64,000 nucleotides of DNA from an uncultured Pelagibacteraceae bacterium (GTDB lineage Bacteria > Pseudomonadota > Alphaproteobacteria > Pelagibacterales > Pelagibacteraceae), in the NCBI GenBank assembly GCA_902589345.1, contig CACISU010000004.1:1-64000 (forward strand). The letters run 5' to 3'. The notes under the pieces were generated by a model. That model searched no databases and was not told the DNA's origin. It saw only the letters and a program-made list of their open reading frames with translations. Made by a program: the position numbers and the translations under genes. This document shows positions 47,690 to 58,104 of this stretch, piece after piece. Within the stretch, counting starts at the first letter, position 1; the number at the start of each line of letters is the position of its first letter.

Positions 47690-48691
47690 ATGAATGCCAC
47701 CATAAAATCGGAAAAAAAACATTTTCCGGTACTGCTAAAAGAATTAATTAGCATTATTTCCCCTCTTTATGGTGGCACATTTATTGACTGCACCTTTGGA
47801 GAAGGTGGATATTCTGAAAAAATATTAGAAAATAAAAATAATAATGTAATCGCTATTGATCGTGATTATGATGTCAAAACTCAGTCAGAACTCTTAAAAA
47901 AAAAATTTAACAAAAGATTTGAATTTGTTAATTCTACATTTAAAGAAATAAACCTTATTCAAAAAAATAAAAATATTAAAGCAATAATTTTTGACTTGGG
48001 ATATTCAACAAACCAAATTTCAGATTATTCAAAAGGATTATCTTTCAAATCAACAGGTAAGTTAAACATGAAAATGGGGATTAATAAATTTTCAGCACAT
48101 GAAGTAGTGCATAAATTGGAACAGAATAATTTAAGAAGAATATTTAAAAATTTTGGAGATGAAAAAAATTCAAATTTAATTGCAAAAAAAATTGTTTCTG
48201 AAAGAAAAAAAAAAGCACTGAATACTGAAGATTTAGTGAGGATAATAGAAAGCTCCTACAAAAAGAAGTACACAAAATCCCACAAGTCTACAAAAGTATT
48301 TCAAGCATTAAGAATATTTGTCAATCAAGAAATTAGTCAATTAATTTATGGTCTTATAAACAGCTTTAAAATTTTGCCAATTGGAGGATATCTAATTGTT
48401 GTAACTTTTCATTCATTAGAAGATAAAATTGTAAAATTTTTTTTCAAAAATTATTCAGAGGTTTCAAAAATTTCAAGATATTTACCAGAAAAAAAGCATG
48501 AAAAGAAATTATTCAAGTTATTAAATAAAAAACCAATTATACCATCAGATAAGGAAATAGCTTTAAATCCTCCTTCTAGATCTGCAAAATTAAGATACGC
48601 ATTAAAGATAAATGATAATCATAATTTTGAAGTTTTTTTAAAAAAATTTGAAAATTTAATTAATATAGAAAATTTATATTTAAATTTATGA
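47690..48691 (+). CDS. rsmH: 16S rRNA (cytosine-1402-N4)-methyltransferase
   Basis: RsmH (MraW) methylates C1402 of 16S rRNA. The 333-residue protein has HFPVLLKELI near the N-terminus, the SAM motif FIDCTFGEGGYS, IIFDLGYST, and the C-terminal GGYLIVVTFHSLEDKIVK and NPPSRSAKLR. It lies 18 bp after ftsZ and overlaps ftsL by 4 bp. In most genomes it follows mraZ directly; here ftsZ intervenes. Confidence 0.97.
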   Translation: MNATIKSEKKHFPVLLKELISIISPLYGGTFIDCTFGEGGYSEKILENKNNNVIAIDRDYDVKTQSELLKKKFNKRFEFVNSTFKEINLIQKNKNIKAIIFDLGYSTNQISDYSKGLSFKSTGKLNMKMGINKFSAHEVVHKLEQNNLRRIFKNFGDEKNSNLIAKKIVSERKKKALNTEDLVRIIESSYKKKYTKSHKSTKVFQALRIFVNQEISQLIYGLINSFKILPIGGYLIVVTFHSLEDKIVKFFFKNYSEVSKISRYLPEKKHEKKLFKLLNKKPIIPSDKEIALNPPSRSAKLRYALKINDNHNFEVFLKKFENLINIENLYLNL

Positions 48692-48993
48692 AAAAAGGAA
48701 TACTCATTTTTTTAATTTTTTTTCTTATAATAGCAACTACTTTAACAAAAAATTCTACAAAAAAAATAGATCAAAAAATATTTGAAAAAAGAGAAAATAT
48801 AATTTTATTAAAAAATAAATATGAACTAGTTCTTCTTGATTATAATTATTTAAGTTCACCAAAAAAATTAATGGATTTTCAGAGTCAATATTTTGAAAAT
48901 TATCTAATTCCTAGAAAAATTGATCAAATAAACGAAATATCACTTGATGAAACTCCTTCTATTAAAATCTTAGATAATAATTTAAATGAATAA
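48688..48993 (+). CDS. ftsL: FtsL-like small division protein
   Basis: A 101-residue bitopic protein: one membrane segment at about residues 4-20 followed by a leucine-heptad coiled coil (FEKRENIILLKNKYELVLLDYNYL). Sequence identity to known FtsL is low, and the call rests on the position between rsmH and ftsI, size and topology. FtsL forms the divisome subcomplex with FtsQ and FtsB that activates FtsWI. It overlaps rsmH by 4 bp and ftsI by 8 bp. Confidence 0.82.
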   Translation: MKKGILIFLIFFLIIATTLTKNSTKKIDQKIFEKRENIILLKNKYELVLLDYNYLSSPKKLMDFQSQYFENYLIPRKIDQINEISLDETPSIKILDNNLNE

Positions 48994-50656
48994 AAAAAAA
49001 CAAAATTTATTTATTTTTGAAAATTCTAATCATTTTAATTATGAAAAAAATAAATCCAATCTTAATATCTCATTTAATAGAATTGCTTTTATTTTTTTTG
49101 TATTTTTGGCCTTGGCGTTTATTTTTTCATTTAAAGCAATCTATTTAGGATCTTTAGATAATAACATATACGATAAAAAAATTATTAATTCAGATAACAG
49201 ATCTACTATTATTGATAGAGAAGGAGTCATTATTGCAAAAAGTGTTATAACAAAAAATATAGGCATTAATCCAAAATTAGTAATTGATAAAAAAAGATTA
49301 CTTATCAATTTACAATTAATTTTTCCCAATAAAAATTATGAAAAAATTAAAAAAAAAATTAATGGAGAAAAATTTTTTTATTTTCAAAAAAAAATTTCCC
49401 AAGAAAAATATGATGAGCTTATCCTTCTTGGAGATAAATCAATCATTACTGAGCAAAAAATATCAAGAATTTATCCTCACAAAAATTTATTCAGTCATAT
49501 AATTGGACAGATAGATAATGATAATAATGGAATATCTGGAATAGAAAAAAGTTTTGACTATGAACTTAAGACATTGGAAGAACAGTTAAAACTGACCCTT
49601 GATACCGAACTACAATACATAATCAGAGAAGAGCTAAATTATTTTACTCATATTTTTAAAAATATAGGTAGTGCCGCAATATTAATGAATATAAATAATG
49701 GAGAGATTCTTTCAATGGTTTCTCTTCCAGATTTTAATCTAAATAAACGTGAGAAGATAAAAGACGTAAATTATATTAATAGAGCTTCAAAAGGCGTATA
49801 CGAGCTTGGTTCAGTTTTTAAGACATTTACTATAGCTGCAGCACTAAATGAAGAAATAATAGAACCAGAAACTGAATTTAAAAATTTACCAAAAAGTACT
49901 ACTTGTGCCGGAAGACCTATTAGAGAATATGATATGGAAATCCCATCTAATTTAACAGCTGAACAAATTTTGATAAGATCTGGAAATATAGGTTCCTTAA
50001 GAATTGCTGAAAAAATTGGTATTGAAAAATTTAAATCATTTTTAGAAAATATTGGAATTTTAAATAAAATTGATTTTGACATCGAGGAAGTAGGAGAACC
50101 AATTCCTTTCAAATGGGGCAAATGCAAACTTGCAACATCTTCATTTGGACATGGAATAACCACAACGCCTTTACAGCTAGCAAAAGGATATTCAATTATA
50201 GCTAATGGTGGATACAATATTAAACCAACAATTATTAAGAAATACTTTAAAGAAAAAGATAAAAAAAATAAAATTTTAAACGAAGGAGTTTCTGAAAAAA
50301 TTAATTTAATTTTAAGAAAAATTGTTTCTACGAAAGAGGGCACTGCAAATTTTGCAAATATTGATGGTTACGAAGTTGGTGGAAAAACTGGTACAGCTCA
50401 AAAATCTGAGAATGGAGTTTATACAAAAAAAAAAATAAATACTTTTGTAGCAATTTTTCCAACAGTTAAGCCAAAATTTGTCTTAGTAGTTTTATTAGAT
50501 GAGCCAAAGTTAAGTAAGGAGTATGTTTATCACTTCAAGGATGGAAGTGGATGGAAGCTAAAAGGAACTCCCTACAACACTGCAGGTTGGACTTCTGTAG
50601 AAATTGCCGGAAAGATTATTGAAAAAATTGGGCCAATTTTAGCCACAAAATACTAA
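48986..50656 (+). CDS. ftsI: Septal peptidoglycan transpeptidase FtsI (PBP3)
   Basis: FtsI crosslinks septal peptidoglycan. The 556-residue protein has a single N-terminal membrane anchor (about 30-50), a dimerisation domain, and a class B penicillin-binding transpeptidase domain with the three active-site motifs: S276-V-F-K279, S332-G-N334 and K467-T-G-T470. NGEILSMVSLPDFN precedes the first. Length is typical. It precedes the murE/murF fusion by 17 bp. Confidence 0.97.
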   Translation: MNKKKQNLFIFENSNHFNYEKNKSNLNISFNRIAFIFFVFLALAFIFSFKAIYLGSLDNNIYDKKIINSDNRSTIIDREGVIIAKSVITKNIGINPKLVIDKKRLLINLQLIFPNKNYEKIKKKINGEKFFYFQKKISQEKYDELILLGDKSIITEQKISRIYPHKNLFSHIIGQIDNDNNGISGIEKSFDYELKTLEEQLKLTLDTELQYIIREELNYFTHIFKNIGSAAILMNINNGEILSMVSLPDFNLNKREKIKDVNYINRASKGVYELGSVFKTFTIAAALNEEIIEPETEFKNLPKSTTCAGRPIREYDMEIPSNLTAEQILIRSGNIGSLRIAEKIGIEKFKSFLENIGILNKIDFDIEEVGEPIPFKWGKCKLATSSFGHGITTTPLQLAKGYSIIANGGYNIKPTIIKKYFKEKDKKNKILNEGVSEKINLILRKIVSTKEGTANFANIDGYEVGGKTGTAQKSENGVYTKKKINTFVAIFPTVKPKFVLVVLLDEPKLSKEYVYHFKDGSGWKLKGTPYNTAGWTSVEIAGKIIEKIGPILATKY

Positions 50657-50673
50657 GAGTTTAAATTTGAATT

Positions 50674-53520
50674 ATGAGAATAGGAAATATTTTTAATCAA
50701 ATTAATAATAAATATAAATCGCATAATTTTACTAATTTAAATTTTGATAGTAGAAAATGCAAAAAGGGAGATATATTTTTTTCAATAAAAGGAACAAAAA
50801 AAAATGGAAGTCAATTTATTAAAGATGCATTAAATAACGGAGCTCGCACAATAGTATCAGAAAAAAAATATCAAGGATTTGTTAAAAATATTTTATACTT
50901 ACACAGCAACAATCCAAGAAAATTACTCTCTGAGTCTGCTGCAAAAATATTTAAACAAAAGCCTAATAATTTAATAGCAGTAACTGGAACTAATGGAAAA
51001 TCTTCAATCACAAATTTCTATTATCAGATTTTAAAATTAAACAAAGTTCAAGTTGCTTCTATTGGTACCTTAGGTGTTTATTATAAAAATAAATTTATAA
51101 AAACACATAATACCACTACTGATCCTATTACATTAAACAAACTTCTGCAAAAAATTAAAAAGAACGGGATAAATAATGTAATCATGGAAGCCTCAAGTCA
51201 TGGATTAAAACAAAACCGTTTAGATGGAATAAAATTTAAAACTGGTATTTTTACAAACTTAAGTAGAGACCATTTAGATTATCATAATTCTTATTTGGAC
51301 TATTTTAACTCTAAAATGATATTATTTAAAAATTTAATGCATAAAAAATCGTGCATTATTTTTGATAAAGAAATAAAAGTATCTAAATCAATAAATAAAA
51401 TTGTAAGCAATAAAAATTATAATTCAATTTGTATAGGAAAAAGTTTTTCTGATGTTAAAATTACGAAACATAATTATATAGCTGATAAGCAGCATGTAGA
51501 ATTTGTATTTAAAAATAAAAAATATTTCTTTAAAACAAGTCTTTTAGGTAAAATTCAGATTAAGAATTTAATCATGGCAATGATAGCTGCTAAAAATTCA
51601 AATATTCCATTGGAAAAAATAGTTAAATCAATTAATAAAATAAAGAGCGTAAATGGAAGGCTAGAGGAAATTATAAAATTTAGAGATAATTCTCGTGTTA
51701 TCCTGGACTACGCCCATACTCCAGATGCTCTAGAAACATGCTTAGAAAGCTTAAATGAACAATTTAAATTTAGTAAAATTTCAATTGTTTTTGGGTGTGG
51801 AGGAGATCGGGATAAGCAGAAAAGAAAAATAATGGGCCAAATAGCAAACAAATATTGTGAAAGAATTTACCTTACAGATGATAATCCACGAACTGAGGAT
51901 CCAAATAAAATAAGATCACAAATAAAAAAAAAAATTAAAAAATATAAACTAATAGAAATTCCTTCAAGAAAAGTTGCAATTTCACAGTCTATAAATGATT
52001 TAGAAGCTGGGCATATCCTATTAATTACAGGGAAAGGTCATGAAAATTATCAGGAGTATAATATTAAAAAACCTTTTTCAGATAAAAAACATATTTTACA
52101 AAACAAAAATTTAAAAAATAAATCTTTATTAGATAATTGGAAATTATCTATAATAGATAAAAAGCTTAAAAATATAAAATTAAATAAAAATTTAAAGATT
52201 AACTCAGCTTCAATCAATTCTAGGGAAATTAAAAAAAATGATATTTTTTTTGCAGTAAAAGGAAAAAGATTTGACGGTAACAAATATGCAAATGAAGCTA
52301 TAAAAAAAGGTGCATCCTTATCCATCATAGATAAAGATTTTAAGACTAAAAATAAGAGAAAGATTAAAGTAAAAAACAGTCTAAACTTTTTGACAAAGTG
52401 TTCAAAATCAATAAGAGAAATATCATTAATTAATGCTATATCAATTACTGGAAGTTCTGGAAAAACCTCATTAAAAGAATTATTGGGATACACATTAAAT
52501 CAAATCTCTTCAACTACTTTTTCTAAAAAATCATTCAATAATAAATATGGTGTCCCTTTAAGTTTATTTAATATTAAAAAAAAAAATTTGTTTGGTGTTT
52601 TTGAGGTGGGGATGGATAAAAAAGGAGAAATCGATAGATTAACAAAAATTATTAATCCTGATGTAGGGATAATAACAAATATTTCATATGCTCATATAAA
52701 AAATTTTAAAAGTATAAAAGATATTGCTAAAGCAAAATCAGAAATTATGAATAATATTACAAACAAAGGGTATATAATATTAAATAAAGATGATATTTTT
52801 TATGACTTCTTTTTGAAAAAAGCTGTTGCTAGAAAATTAAAAATAATCTCATTCAGTATTAAAAAAAATTCTGATATAAAATTATTAAATATAAAAAGAA
52901 AAAAAAAATATTATATTTTTAATATTAAAATACATAATCAGATTAAAAAATTTAAAGTTAATGAAAATTTAAAAAAATATTCATCAAATATTTTAGCAAC
53001 ATGCGCAGTATTATCACTTTATTTTTCTATCAATGAAATTAAAGATAATATTTTTTTTAAATATCAAATACCTGAAGGAAGAGGTGATGTATATAATTTA
53101 AAATATAAAAATAAAAAAATAAAGTTAATAGATGAAAGTTATAACTCAAATCCACTATCCTTAGAATTTGCAATTAAAAATTTTGAGGAAATTAAAGTTA
53201 ATCCAAAAAATAAATACCTATTATTGGGTGACATGCTCGAGTTAGGTAAATTTTCAAAACAACTTCATGTAAAAGCAGCCAAATTTATAAATAATTCAAA
53301 TTTTAATAAATTGTATGTAGTAGGAAAGCATATAAAAGATACTTTCAACAAAATTAAAACACAAAAACAAGGAAAAGTATTGAAAAATAATAAAGAAATT
53401 TTTGACTTATTCAAAAATGTTTTAAAAAACAAAGATTATATTATGGTAAAAGGATCTAATGCCAGTGGTTTAAATAAAATAATTTCTATTATAAAGAAAG
53501 ATAGTTCAAATGCTTTATAG
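50674..53520 (+). CDS. murE/murF: MurE-MurF fusion (UDP-MurNAc-tripeptide and pentapeptide ligase)
   Basis: One continuous 948-residue frame encodes two Mur ligases. The first (about 1-475) is MurE: ATP loop TGTNGKS from residue 104, the DNPR motif at 403-406 that marks meso-diaminopimelate specificity, and HENY near the end. The second (about 490-948) is MurF: ITGSSGKTS at 591-599, NNKYGVPLSLFN, VFEVGMDKKGEI and DESYNSNPLS. Both halves are near full length and keep their motifs, so the protein should add DAP and then D-Ala-D-Ala. It overlaps mraY by 11 bp. Confidence 0.96.
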   Translation: MRIGNIFNQINNKYKSHNFTNLNFDSRKCKKGDIFFSIKGTKKNGSQFIKDALNNGARTIVSEKKYQGFVKNILYLHSNNPRKLLSESAAKIFKQKPNNLIAVTGTNGKSSITNFYYQILKLNKVQVASIGTLGVYYKNKFIKTHNTTTDPITLNKLLQKIKKNGINNVIMEASSHGLKQNRLDGIKFKTGIFTNLSRDHLDYHNSYLDYFNSKMILFKNLMHKKSCIIFDKEIKVSKSINKIVSNKNYNSICIGKSFSDVKITKHNYIADKQHVEFVFKNKKYFFKTSLLGKIQIKNLIMAMIAAKNSNIPLEKIVKSINKIKSVNGRLEEIIKFRDNSRVILDYAHTPDALETCLESLNEQFKFSKISIVFGCGGDRDKQKRKIMGQIANKYCERIYLTDDNPRTEDPNKIRSQIKKKIKKYKLIEIPSRKVAISQSINDLEAGHILLITGKGHENYQEYNIKKPFSDKKHILQNKNLKNKSLLDNWKLSIIDKKLKNIKLNKNLKINSASINSREIKKNDIFFAVKGKRFDGNKYANEAIKKGASLSIIDKDFKTKNKRKIKVKNSLNFLTKCSKSIREISLINAISITGSSGKTSLKELLGYTLNQISSTTFSKKSFNNKYGVPLSLFNIKKKNLFGVFEVGMDKKGEIDRLTKIINPDVGIITNISYAHIKNFKSIKDIAKAKSEIMNNITNKGYIILNKDDIFYDFFLKKAVARKLKIISFSIKKNSDIKLLNIKRKKKYYIFNIKIHNQIKKFKVNENLKKYSSNILATCAVLSLYFSINEIKDNIFFKYQIPEGRGDVYNLKYKNKKIKLIDESYNSNPLSLEFAIKNFEEIKVNPKNKYLLLGDMLELGKFSKQLHVKAAKFINNSNFNKLYVVGKHIKDTFNKIKTQKQGKVLKNNKEIFDLFKNVLKNKDYIMVKGSNASGLNKIISIIKKDSSNAL

Positions 53521-54595
53521 CCTTTTTTTGCATCTCTCAGATACTTACTCAATATTAAACGTATTTAAATTTTTGACTGTCCGGACTGGTTTGGCAATGT
53601 TTACATCAATGCTGGTGGTATTTTTAATTGGTACACCTTTCATTGATTATTTTTCTTCTCATCATATACATGATCCAATTAGAGAAGATGGCCCCGCTGA
53701 TCATATTGTTAAAAAAATAGGAACCCCAACAATGGGAGGTGTTCTTATATTAATTGGATTATTTTCAGGAATTTTACTTTGGGGTGATTTGTTTAATCCA
53801 TATATTTGGTTCTTAATTTTTATAGTAGGATCTTTTGGGTTGTTGGGAGCTTATGATGATTATAAAAAAATTAAAAAAAAAAACTCCTCTGGGATATCTT
53901 CAAAATTTAAGTTTTTGTGGCAAATTATTTTAGCAATAATTGGAGTACTAATTTTAATTTATTTTGTTGATACGCCAGATTTGCAAAAACTATATTTTCC
54001 ATTTTTTAAAAATTTGATAATTAATTTAGGTTGGTTTTTTATACCTTTCTATATTTTTGTTATTGTTGGATCTTCCAATGCAGTTAATCTTACAGATGGA
54101 CTTGATGGTTTAGCAACAGTTCCAGTTATTTTAGTAGCAGGTGTTTTTGCATTTATTAGTTATGTTACAGGTAATATAGTTTTTTCTGAATATTTATTAA
54201 TACCGTACATAAAAGGCGTTGGAGAAGTAAGTGTATTTTGCGGCTCAATGATTGGAGCGTGTATAGGTTTTTTATGGTTTAACGCTCCTCCAGCAAAAAT
54301 ATTTATGGGTGATACTGGATCGCTCGCTTTAGGAGGATCCCTAGGGGGAATTGGAATAATTACCAAACATGAAATAGTTTTAGCAATTACTGGAGGTTTA
54401 TTTGTTTTAGAGGCTGTTTCAGTAATAGTTCAGGTTGTCTCATATAAATTAACTGGTAAAAGAATTTTTAAGATGGCACCCATACACCATCATTTTGAAA
54501 AAAAAGGATGGCCAGAATCAACAGTTGTGATTAGATTTTGGATAATATCAATTATTCTGGCAATGATAGGTTTGGCAACTCTCAAACTTAGATAA
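53510..54595 (+). CDS. mraY: Phospho-MurNAc-pentapeptide transferase
   Basis: MraY transfers phospho-MurNAc-pentapeptide to undecaprenyl phosphate, making lipid I. The 361-residue protein has about ten membrane helices, GPADHIVKKIGTPTMGG, GAYDDYKKI with the DDxxK motif, NAVNLTDGLDGLA, FMGDTGSLALGG and the C-terminal APIHHHFEKKGWPE. All catalytic residues are present. Its ATG lies inside murE/murF and its stop shares a base with the murD ATG (TAATG). Confidence 0.98.
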   Translation: MLYSLFLHLSDTYSILNVFKFLTVRTGLAMFTSMLVVFLIGTPFIDYFSSHHIHDPIREDGPADHIVKKIGTPTMGGVLILIGLFSGILLWGDLFNPYIWFLIFIVGSFGLLGAYDDYKKIKKKNSSGISSKFKFLWQIILAIIGVLILIYFVDTPDLQKLYFPFFKNLIINLGWFFIPFYIFVIVGSSNAVNLTDGLDGLATVPVILVAGVFAFISYVTGNIVFSEYLLIPYIKGVGEVSVFCGSMIGACIGFLWFNAPPAKIFMGDTGSLALGGSLGGIGIITKHEIVLAITGGLFVLEAVSVIVQVVSYKLTGKRIFKMAPIHHHFEKKGWPESTVVIRFWIISIILAMIGLATLKLR

Positions 54596-55914
54596 TGAAT
54601 AAGGAAGAATTTCAATTTAAAAATAAAGTAATTCTTATTTATGGATTTGGAATCAGCGGAAAAGCTTGTTTTAAATATTTGAAGAGAAATAATAATACAT
54701 TTATTTATGATGATAATTCAAAATTAATACCCAATAAGTACAAAAAGCAATTTTTAAATATAAAAAAAATATCTAAATATAATTTTAATCATATCGTTAT
54801 AAGTCCTGGAATAGATTTAAATAAATGTTCATTAGAAAAATACCTTAAAAAAAACAAAGAAAAAATTATTTCTGAATTAGATATATTTTATCTTGAAAAT
54901 AAAAATAATTTAAAAATTACCATAACGGGCACAAATGGAAAATCGACTACCTCTAAGCTACTTTATGAGATAATTAAAAATCATAAAAAAGATGTTAGAA
55001 TAGTTGGAAATATTGGAAATCCTATTTTATCTGAAAAAAAGATTAATCCTAAGACTATTTTTGTGATCGAAGCATCATCTTATCAGATCGAGTATAGCAA
55101 ATATTTTAAAACTGACATTGCCGCAATATTAAATATAAGTCCTGATCATTTAGAACGTCATGGAACAATAAAAAATTATGTTCAATCAAAGTTTAAATTA
55201 ATTAAAAATCAGAAAAAAGGCTCTTTAAGTTTTATAGAAAAACAATCGAAGTATTTATACTCTGAAATAAAAAAAAATAAGGTTAAATCCAAAATTATTA
55301 AAGTTAATAATTCATTTCCAAATGCTTTTAAAAATAAAATTACAAATAGTTATTTCAACAATCTTAATAATTTGAATAATTTGAAATTTATCTTAGAAAT
55401 ATCCAAAAAAATTAAACTAAATAAAAAAATAATTTTAAAAACTGTAAATTTATTTAAAGGCCTAAAATATAGGCAACAAATTATATTTAATAATAAAAAA
55501 TTATTAATAATTAACGATTCTAAATCAACAAGTTTTTCATCGAGCAAAAATCTTCTTCAATCTTACAAAAATATTTATTGGTTAGTAGGCGGTAAATTTA
55601 AAAAGGGAGATAAATTTATATTAGATAAGAAATATTATAAAAATATAAAGGTATATATTTACGGTTCAAAAATAAACTCTTTCAAAAAACAATTTAAAAA
55701 TAAAGTTAAATACAAAATCCTATATAATATAAAAAAAGCACTTATAAAAATTGTTGAGGATTCAAAAAATGATAATTCAAAAAAAATAATTATATTATTT
55801 AGCCCAGCAGCAGCATCTTTTGATAACTTTAGAAATTTTGAGGAAAGAGGAAAATATTTTAATAATCAAATTAAAATTTTAAAATTTATAAAAAAAATAA
55901 ATGATAGAAAATAA
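54595..55914 (+). CDS. murD: UDP-MurNAc-L-alanine-D-glutamate ligase
   Basis: MurD adds D-glutamate to UDP-MurNAc-L-Ala. The 439-residue protein has the N-terminal uridine-binding GFGISGKA, the ATP loop TGTNGKSTT near residue 111, NIGNPIL, IEASSYQIEYS and LNISPDHLERHG, and the C-terminal LFSPAAASFDNFRNFEERG. It is low in identity in the middle part, with a run of NLNNLNNLK near 255. It overlaps ftsW by 14 bp. Confidence 0.96.
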   Translation: MNKEEFQFKNKVILIYGFGISGKACFKYLKRNNNTFIYDDNSKLIPNKYKKQFLNIKKISKYNFNHIVISPGIDLNKCSLEKYLKKNKEKIISELDIFYLENKNNLKITITGTNGKSTTSKLLYEIIKNHKKDVRIVGNIGNPILSEKKINPKTIFVIEASSYQIEYSKYFKTDIAAILNISPDHLERHGTIKNYVQSKFKLIKNQKKGSLSFIEKQSKYLYSEIKKNKVKSKIIKVNNSFPNAFKNKITNSYFNNLNNLNNLKFILEISKKIKLNKKIILKTVNLFKGLKYRQQIIFNNKKLLIINDSKSTSFSSSKNLLQSYKNIYWLVGGKFKKGDKFILDKKYYKNIKVYIYGSKINSFKKQFKNKVKYKILYNIKKALIKIVEDSKNDNSKKIIILFSPAAASFDNFRNFEERGKYFNNQIKILKFIKKINDRK

Positions 55915-57025
55915 TTTAATATATAACTCATATTATAAATGGTGGAAAAATATTGATAAATTTATTTTTTCATTAATATTATCTTTATTTTTTTTAGGAC
56001 TATTCTTTTCACTGGTCTCTACATCTTTGATTGCATCAGATAAACTTAACACAAATTCTTATTATTTTTTCATTAAGCATTCGGCTTTCGTTTTATTAGG
56101 CTTTCTAGTTCTATTATTCCTTTCATTTGTTGAAAGCAAAAATTTGATAAATTTAAGTCTGCTATTATTTTTAATATTTTTCACTAGTTTACTTTTAGTA
56201 CCTTTTATTGGCGTAGAAGTTAAGGGCTCTAAAAGATGGATGGATTTAGGTGGTCCATTTCCCAGATACCAACCAATTGAATTATTAAAACCTTTTTTTA
56301 TAATACTGGTATCTTCTGCATTGTCATTCAATAAGGAAAAAAACTTGTATTTAAATTATTTTCTAAGTTCATTAATTCTAATACCGATTATATTACTACT
56401 TATTTTACAACCAGACATAGGCCAAACAATGTTAATCATTTTGACTTGGTTAGCTATAATTTTTGTTTCAGGAGTAAATCTTATAATATTTTTCACATTC
56501 ATTATTCTTTTTGGATCAACTTTGTTATACTTAGTTATTTTTGTACCTAAATTTGAATATATAAAAAACAGACTCTTATCTTTTTTGGATGCATCAAGTG
56601 GCAATAGCTACCAGTCTGAAAAAGCTTCTGAGGCTATAATTAACGGTGGTTTTTTTGGACAGGGCATTGGAGAAGGTACTTTAAATTCCAAAATACCTGA
56701 GGCACATACAGATTATATTGTTTCAGTCATATCTGAGGAATTTGGAGTTCTGATTGTTATTTTCATTATGCTTATTTATTTAATTTTATGTTTTCAAGTA
56801 ATAAAAAAAATCGGAAACGAAAATGATGTAAAAATAAAACTTATATTAATAGGGTCTATCTCCTTAATCTTGCTTCAAACTTTTATTCATATAGGTGTAA
56901 ATATTAGAATTTTACCAACAACAGGGATGACTTTACCATTTTTAAGTTATGGAGGATCGTCAATTATTAGTACAGCAATACTATCTGGTATCATTTTAAA
57001 TTTTACGAAAAGAAGAGTTAAATAA
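55901..57025 (+). CDS. ftsW: Septal SEDS glycosyltransferase FtsW
   Basis: FtsW polymerises lipid II into glycan strands with FtsI. The 374-residue protein has about ten membrane segments and the SEDS hallmarks: GSKRWMDLGG and RYQPIELLKP, LLILQPDIGQTMLI, the catalytic-loop PEAHTDYIVSVISEEFG, and TTGMTLPFLSYGGSS near the C-terminus. The preceding gene overlaps its start by 14 bp, and murG starts 2 bp after its stop. Confidence 0.97.
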   Translation: MIENNLIYNSYYKWWKNIDKFIFSLILSLFFLGLFFSLVSTSLIASDKLNTNSYYFFIKHSAFVLLGFLVLLFLSFVESKNLINLSLLLFLIFFTSLLLVPFIGVEVKGSKRWMDLGGPFPRYQPIELLKPFFIILVSSALSFNKEKNLYLNYFLSSLILIPIILLLILQPDIGQTMLIILTWLAIIFVSGVNLIIFFTFIILFGSTLLYLVIFVPKFEYIKNRLLSFLDASSGNSYQSEKASEAIINGGFFGQGIGEGTLNSKIPEAHTDYIVSVISEEFGVLIVIFIMLIYLILCFQVIKKIGNENDVKIKLILIGSISLILLQTFIHIGVNIRILPTTGMTLPFLSYGGSSIISTAILSGIILNFTKRRVK

Positions 57026-57027
57026 TT

Positions 57028-58104
57028 ATGAAAAAAATATTAATTTCAACTGGTGGATCAGGTGGACATGTAATTCCTGCTATTTCATTCTATGAACATT
57101 TTATTGGCAAATTTGAAGTATTTTTATCTACCGACAAAAGAGGTTCAAGATTTATAGATAAAAAAATTTATAAATATGAGGTAATAGATGTTCCTAATAT
57201 ATTTTCAAATATATTTTATTTACCATTAAATTTAATTAAATTCTTTGTATCTTTTATAAAATCATTTTTTTATTTAAAAAAAAATAAAATTGATATTTTA
57301 TTAAGTACAGGTGGCTATATGTCAATCCCTTTATGTTTAACTGCAAAAATTTTAAATATAAAATTGTTTTTATTTGAACCCAACATGGTAATTGGCAGAT
57401 CAAATAAGTTTATTCTTAAATTTTCTCATAAAATCATTTGTTACCAAAAAGAAATTAAGGGATTGCCCTTAGGATACTATAATAAAATATATGTATCAAA
57501 ACCTATTTTAAGAAAAGATATTTACAATATAAAAAAAAATGAAAATTTGAAAATAATAGAGCCTTTGAATATTCTAATTTTAGGAGGTAGTCAGGGAGCT
57601 AAATTTTTTGACAATACGATGCAAAAATTAATTATCAGTTTATCACATGTTTATAAGCTTAAAGTAAGCCAACAAATACATGATAAAAAAAAACAACTAG
57701 AAATAAGCCAAATTTATAAGGATAATAAAATTGAAAGTTATGTTTTTAGTTTTGATAAAGATTTATACAACAAGTTTAATTTGTACGATTTAGCTTTTAC
57801 AAGATCTGGAGCATCAACAATTTCTGAATTGGCATATTTTAATATTCCCTTTATTGCAGTTCCTTTTCCATTTGCGAAGGATAATCATCAATTTTTTAAT
57901 GCGAAATATTATTTTGATAAAAATTGTTGTTGGATCATCGAGCAAAAAGAATTTAAATCTACAAAAATTCTAAATTTATTTAGCAAAATCACAAAAGATG
58001 AAAAAAGTTACAATGAGAAAAAAGAAAATTTATCTAAATTTTCTTATCAAAACACTTGGAATGATATAAATCAAAAGCTGACAGATCTTATAAATGAAAA
58101 TTAA
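57028..58104 (+). CDS. murG: Lipid II synthase MurG
   Basis: MurG adds GlcNAc to lipid I at the inner face of the membrane. The 358-residue GT-B enzyme has STGGSGGHVIPAI near the N-terminus, LSTGGYMSIPL, LILGGSQGAKFFD, TRSGASTISELAYF and the donor-site VPFPFAKDNHQFFNA. All are family signatures. Its stop overlaps the murC start by 11 bp. Confidence 0.97.
   Translation: MKKILISTGGSGGHVIPAISFYEHFIGKFEVFLSTDKRGSRFIDKKIYKYEVIDVPNIFSNIFYLPLNLIKFFVSFIKSFFYLKKNKIDILLSTGGYMSIPLCLTAKILNIKLFLFEPNMVIGRSNKFILKFSHKIICYQKEIKGLPLGYYNKIYVSKPILRKDIYNIKKNENLKIIEPLNILILGGSQGAKFFDNTMQKLIISLSHVYKLKVSQQIHDKKKQLEISQIYKDNKIESYVFSFDKDLYNKFNLYDLAFTRSGASTISELAYFNIPFIAVPFPFAKDNHQFFNAKYYFDKNCCWIIEQKEFKSTKILNLFSKITKDEKSYNEKKENLSKFSYQNTWNDINQKLTDLINEN

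Noticed and set aside
49771..50343. Minus-strand open frame of 190 codons inside ftsI
   Set aside because: It is antisense to the penicillin-binding domain, with no recognisable motif and no independent start context.
52050..52493. Minus-strand open frame of 147 codons inside murE/murF
   Set aside because: It covers the fusion linker on the opposite strand; composition is the complement of Lys/Asn-rich codons.
55365..55390. Short tandem repeat in murD (NLNNLNNLK codons)
   Set aside because: Two to three imperfect 9-bp units in a low-complexity A+T-rich segment; not a distinct repeat element.
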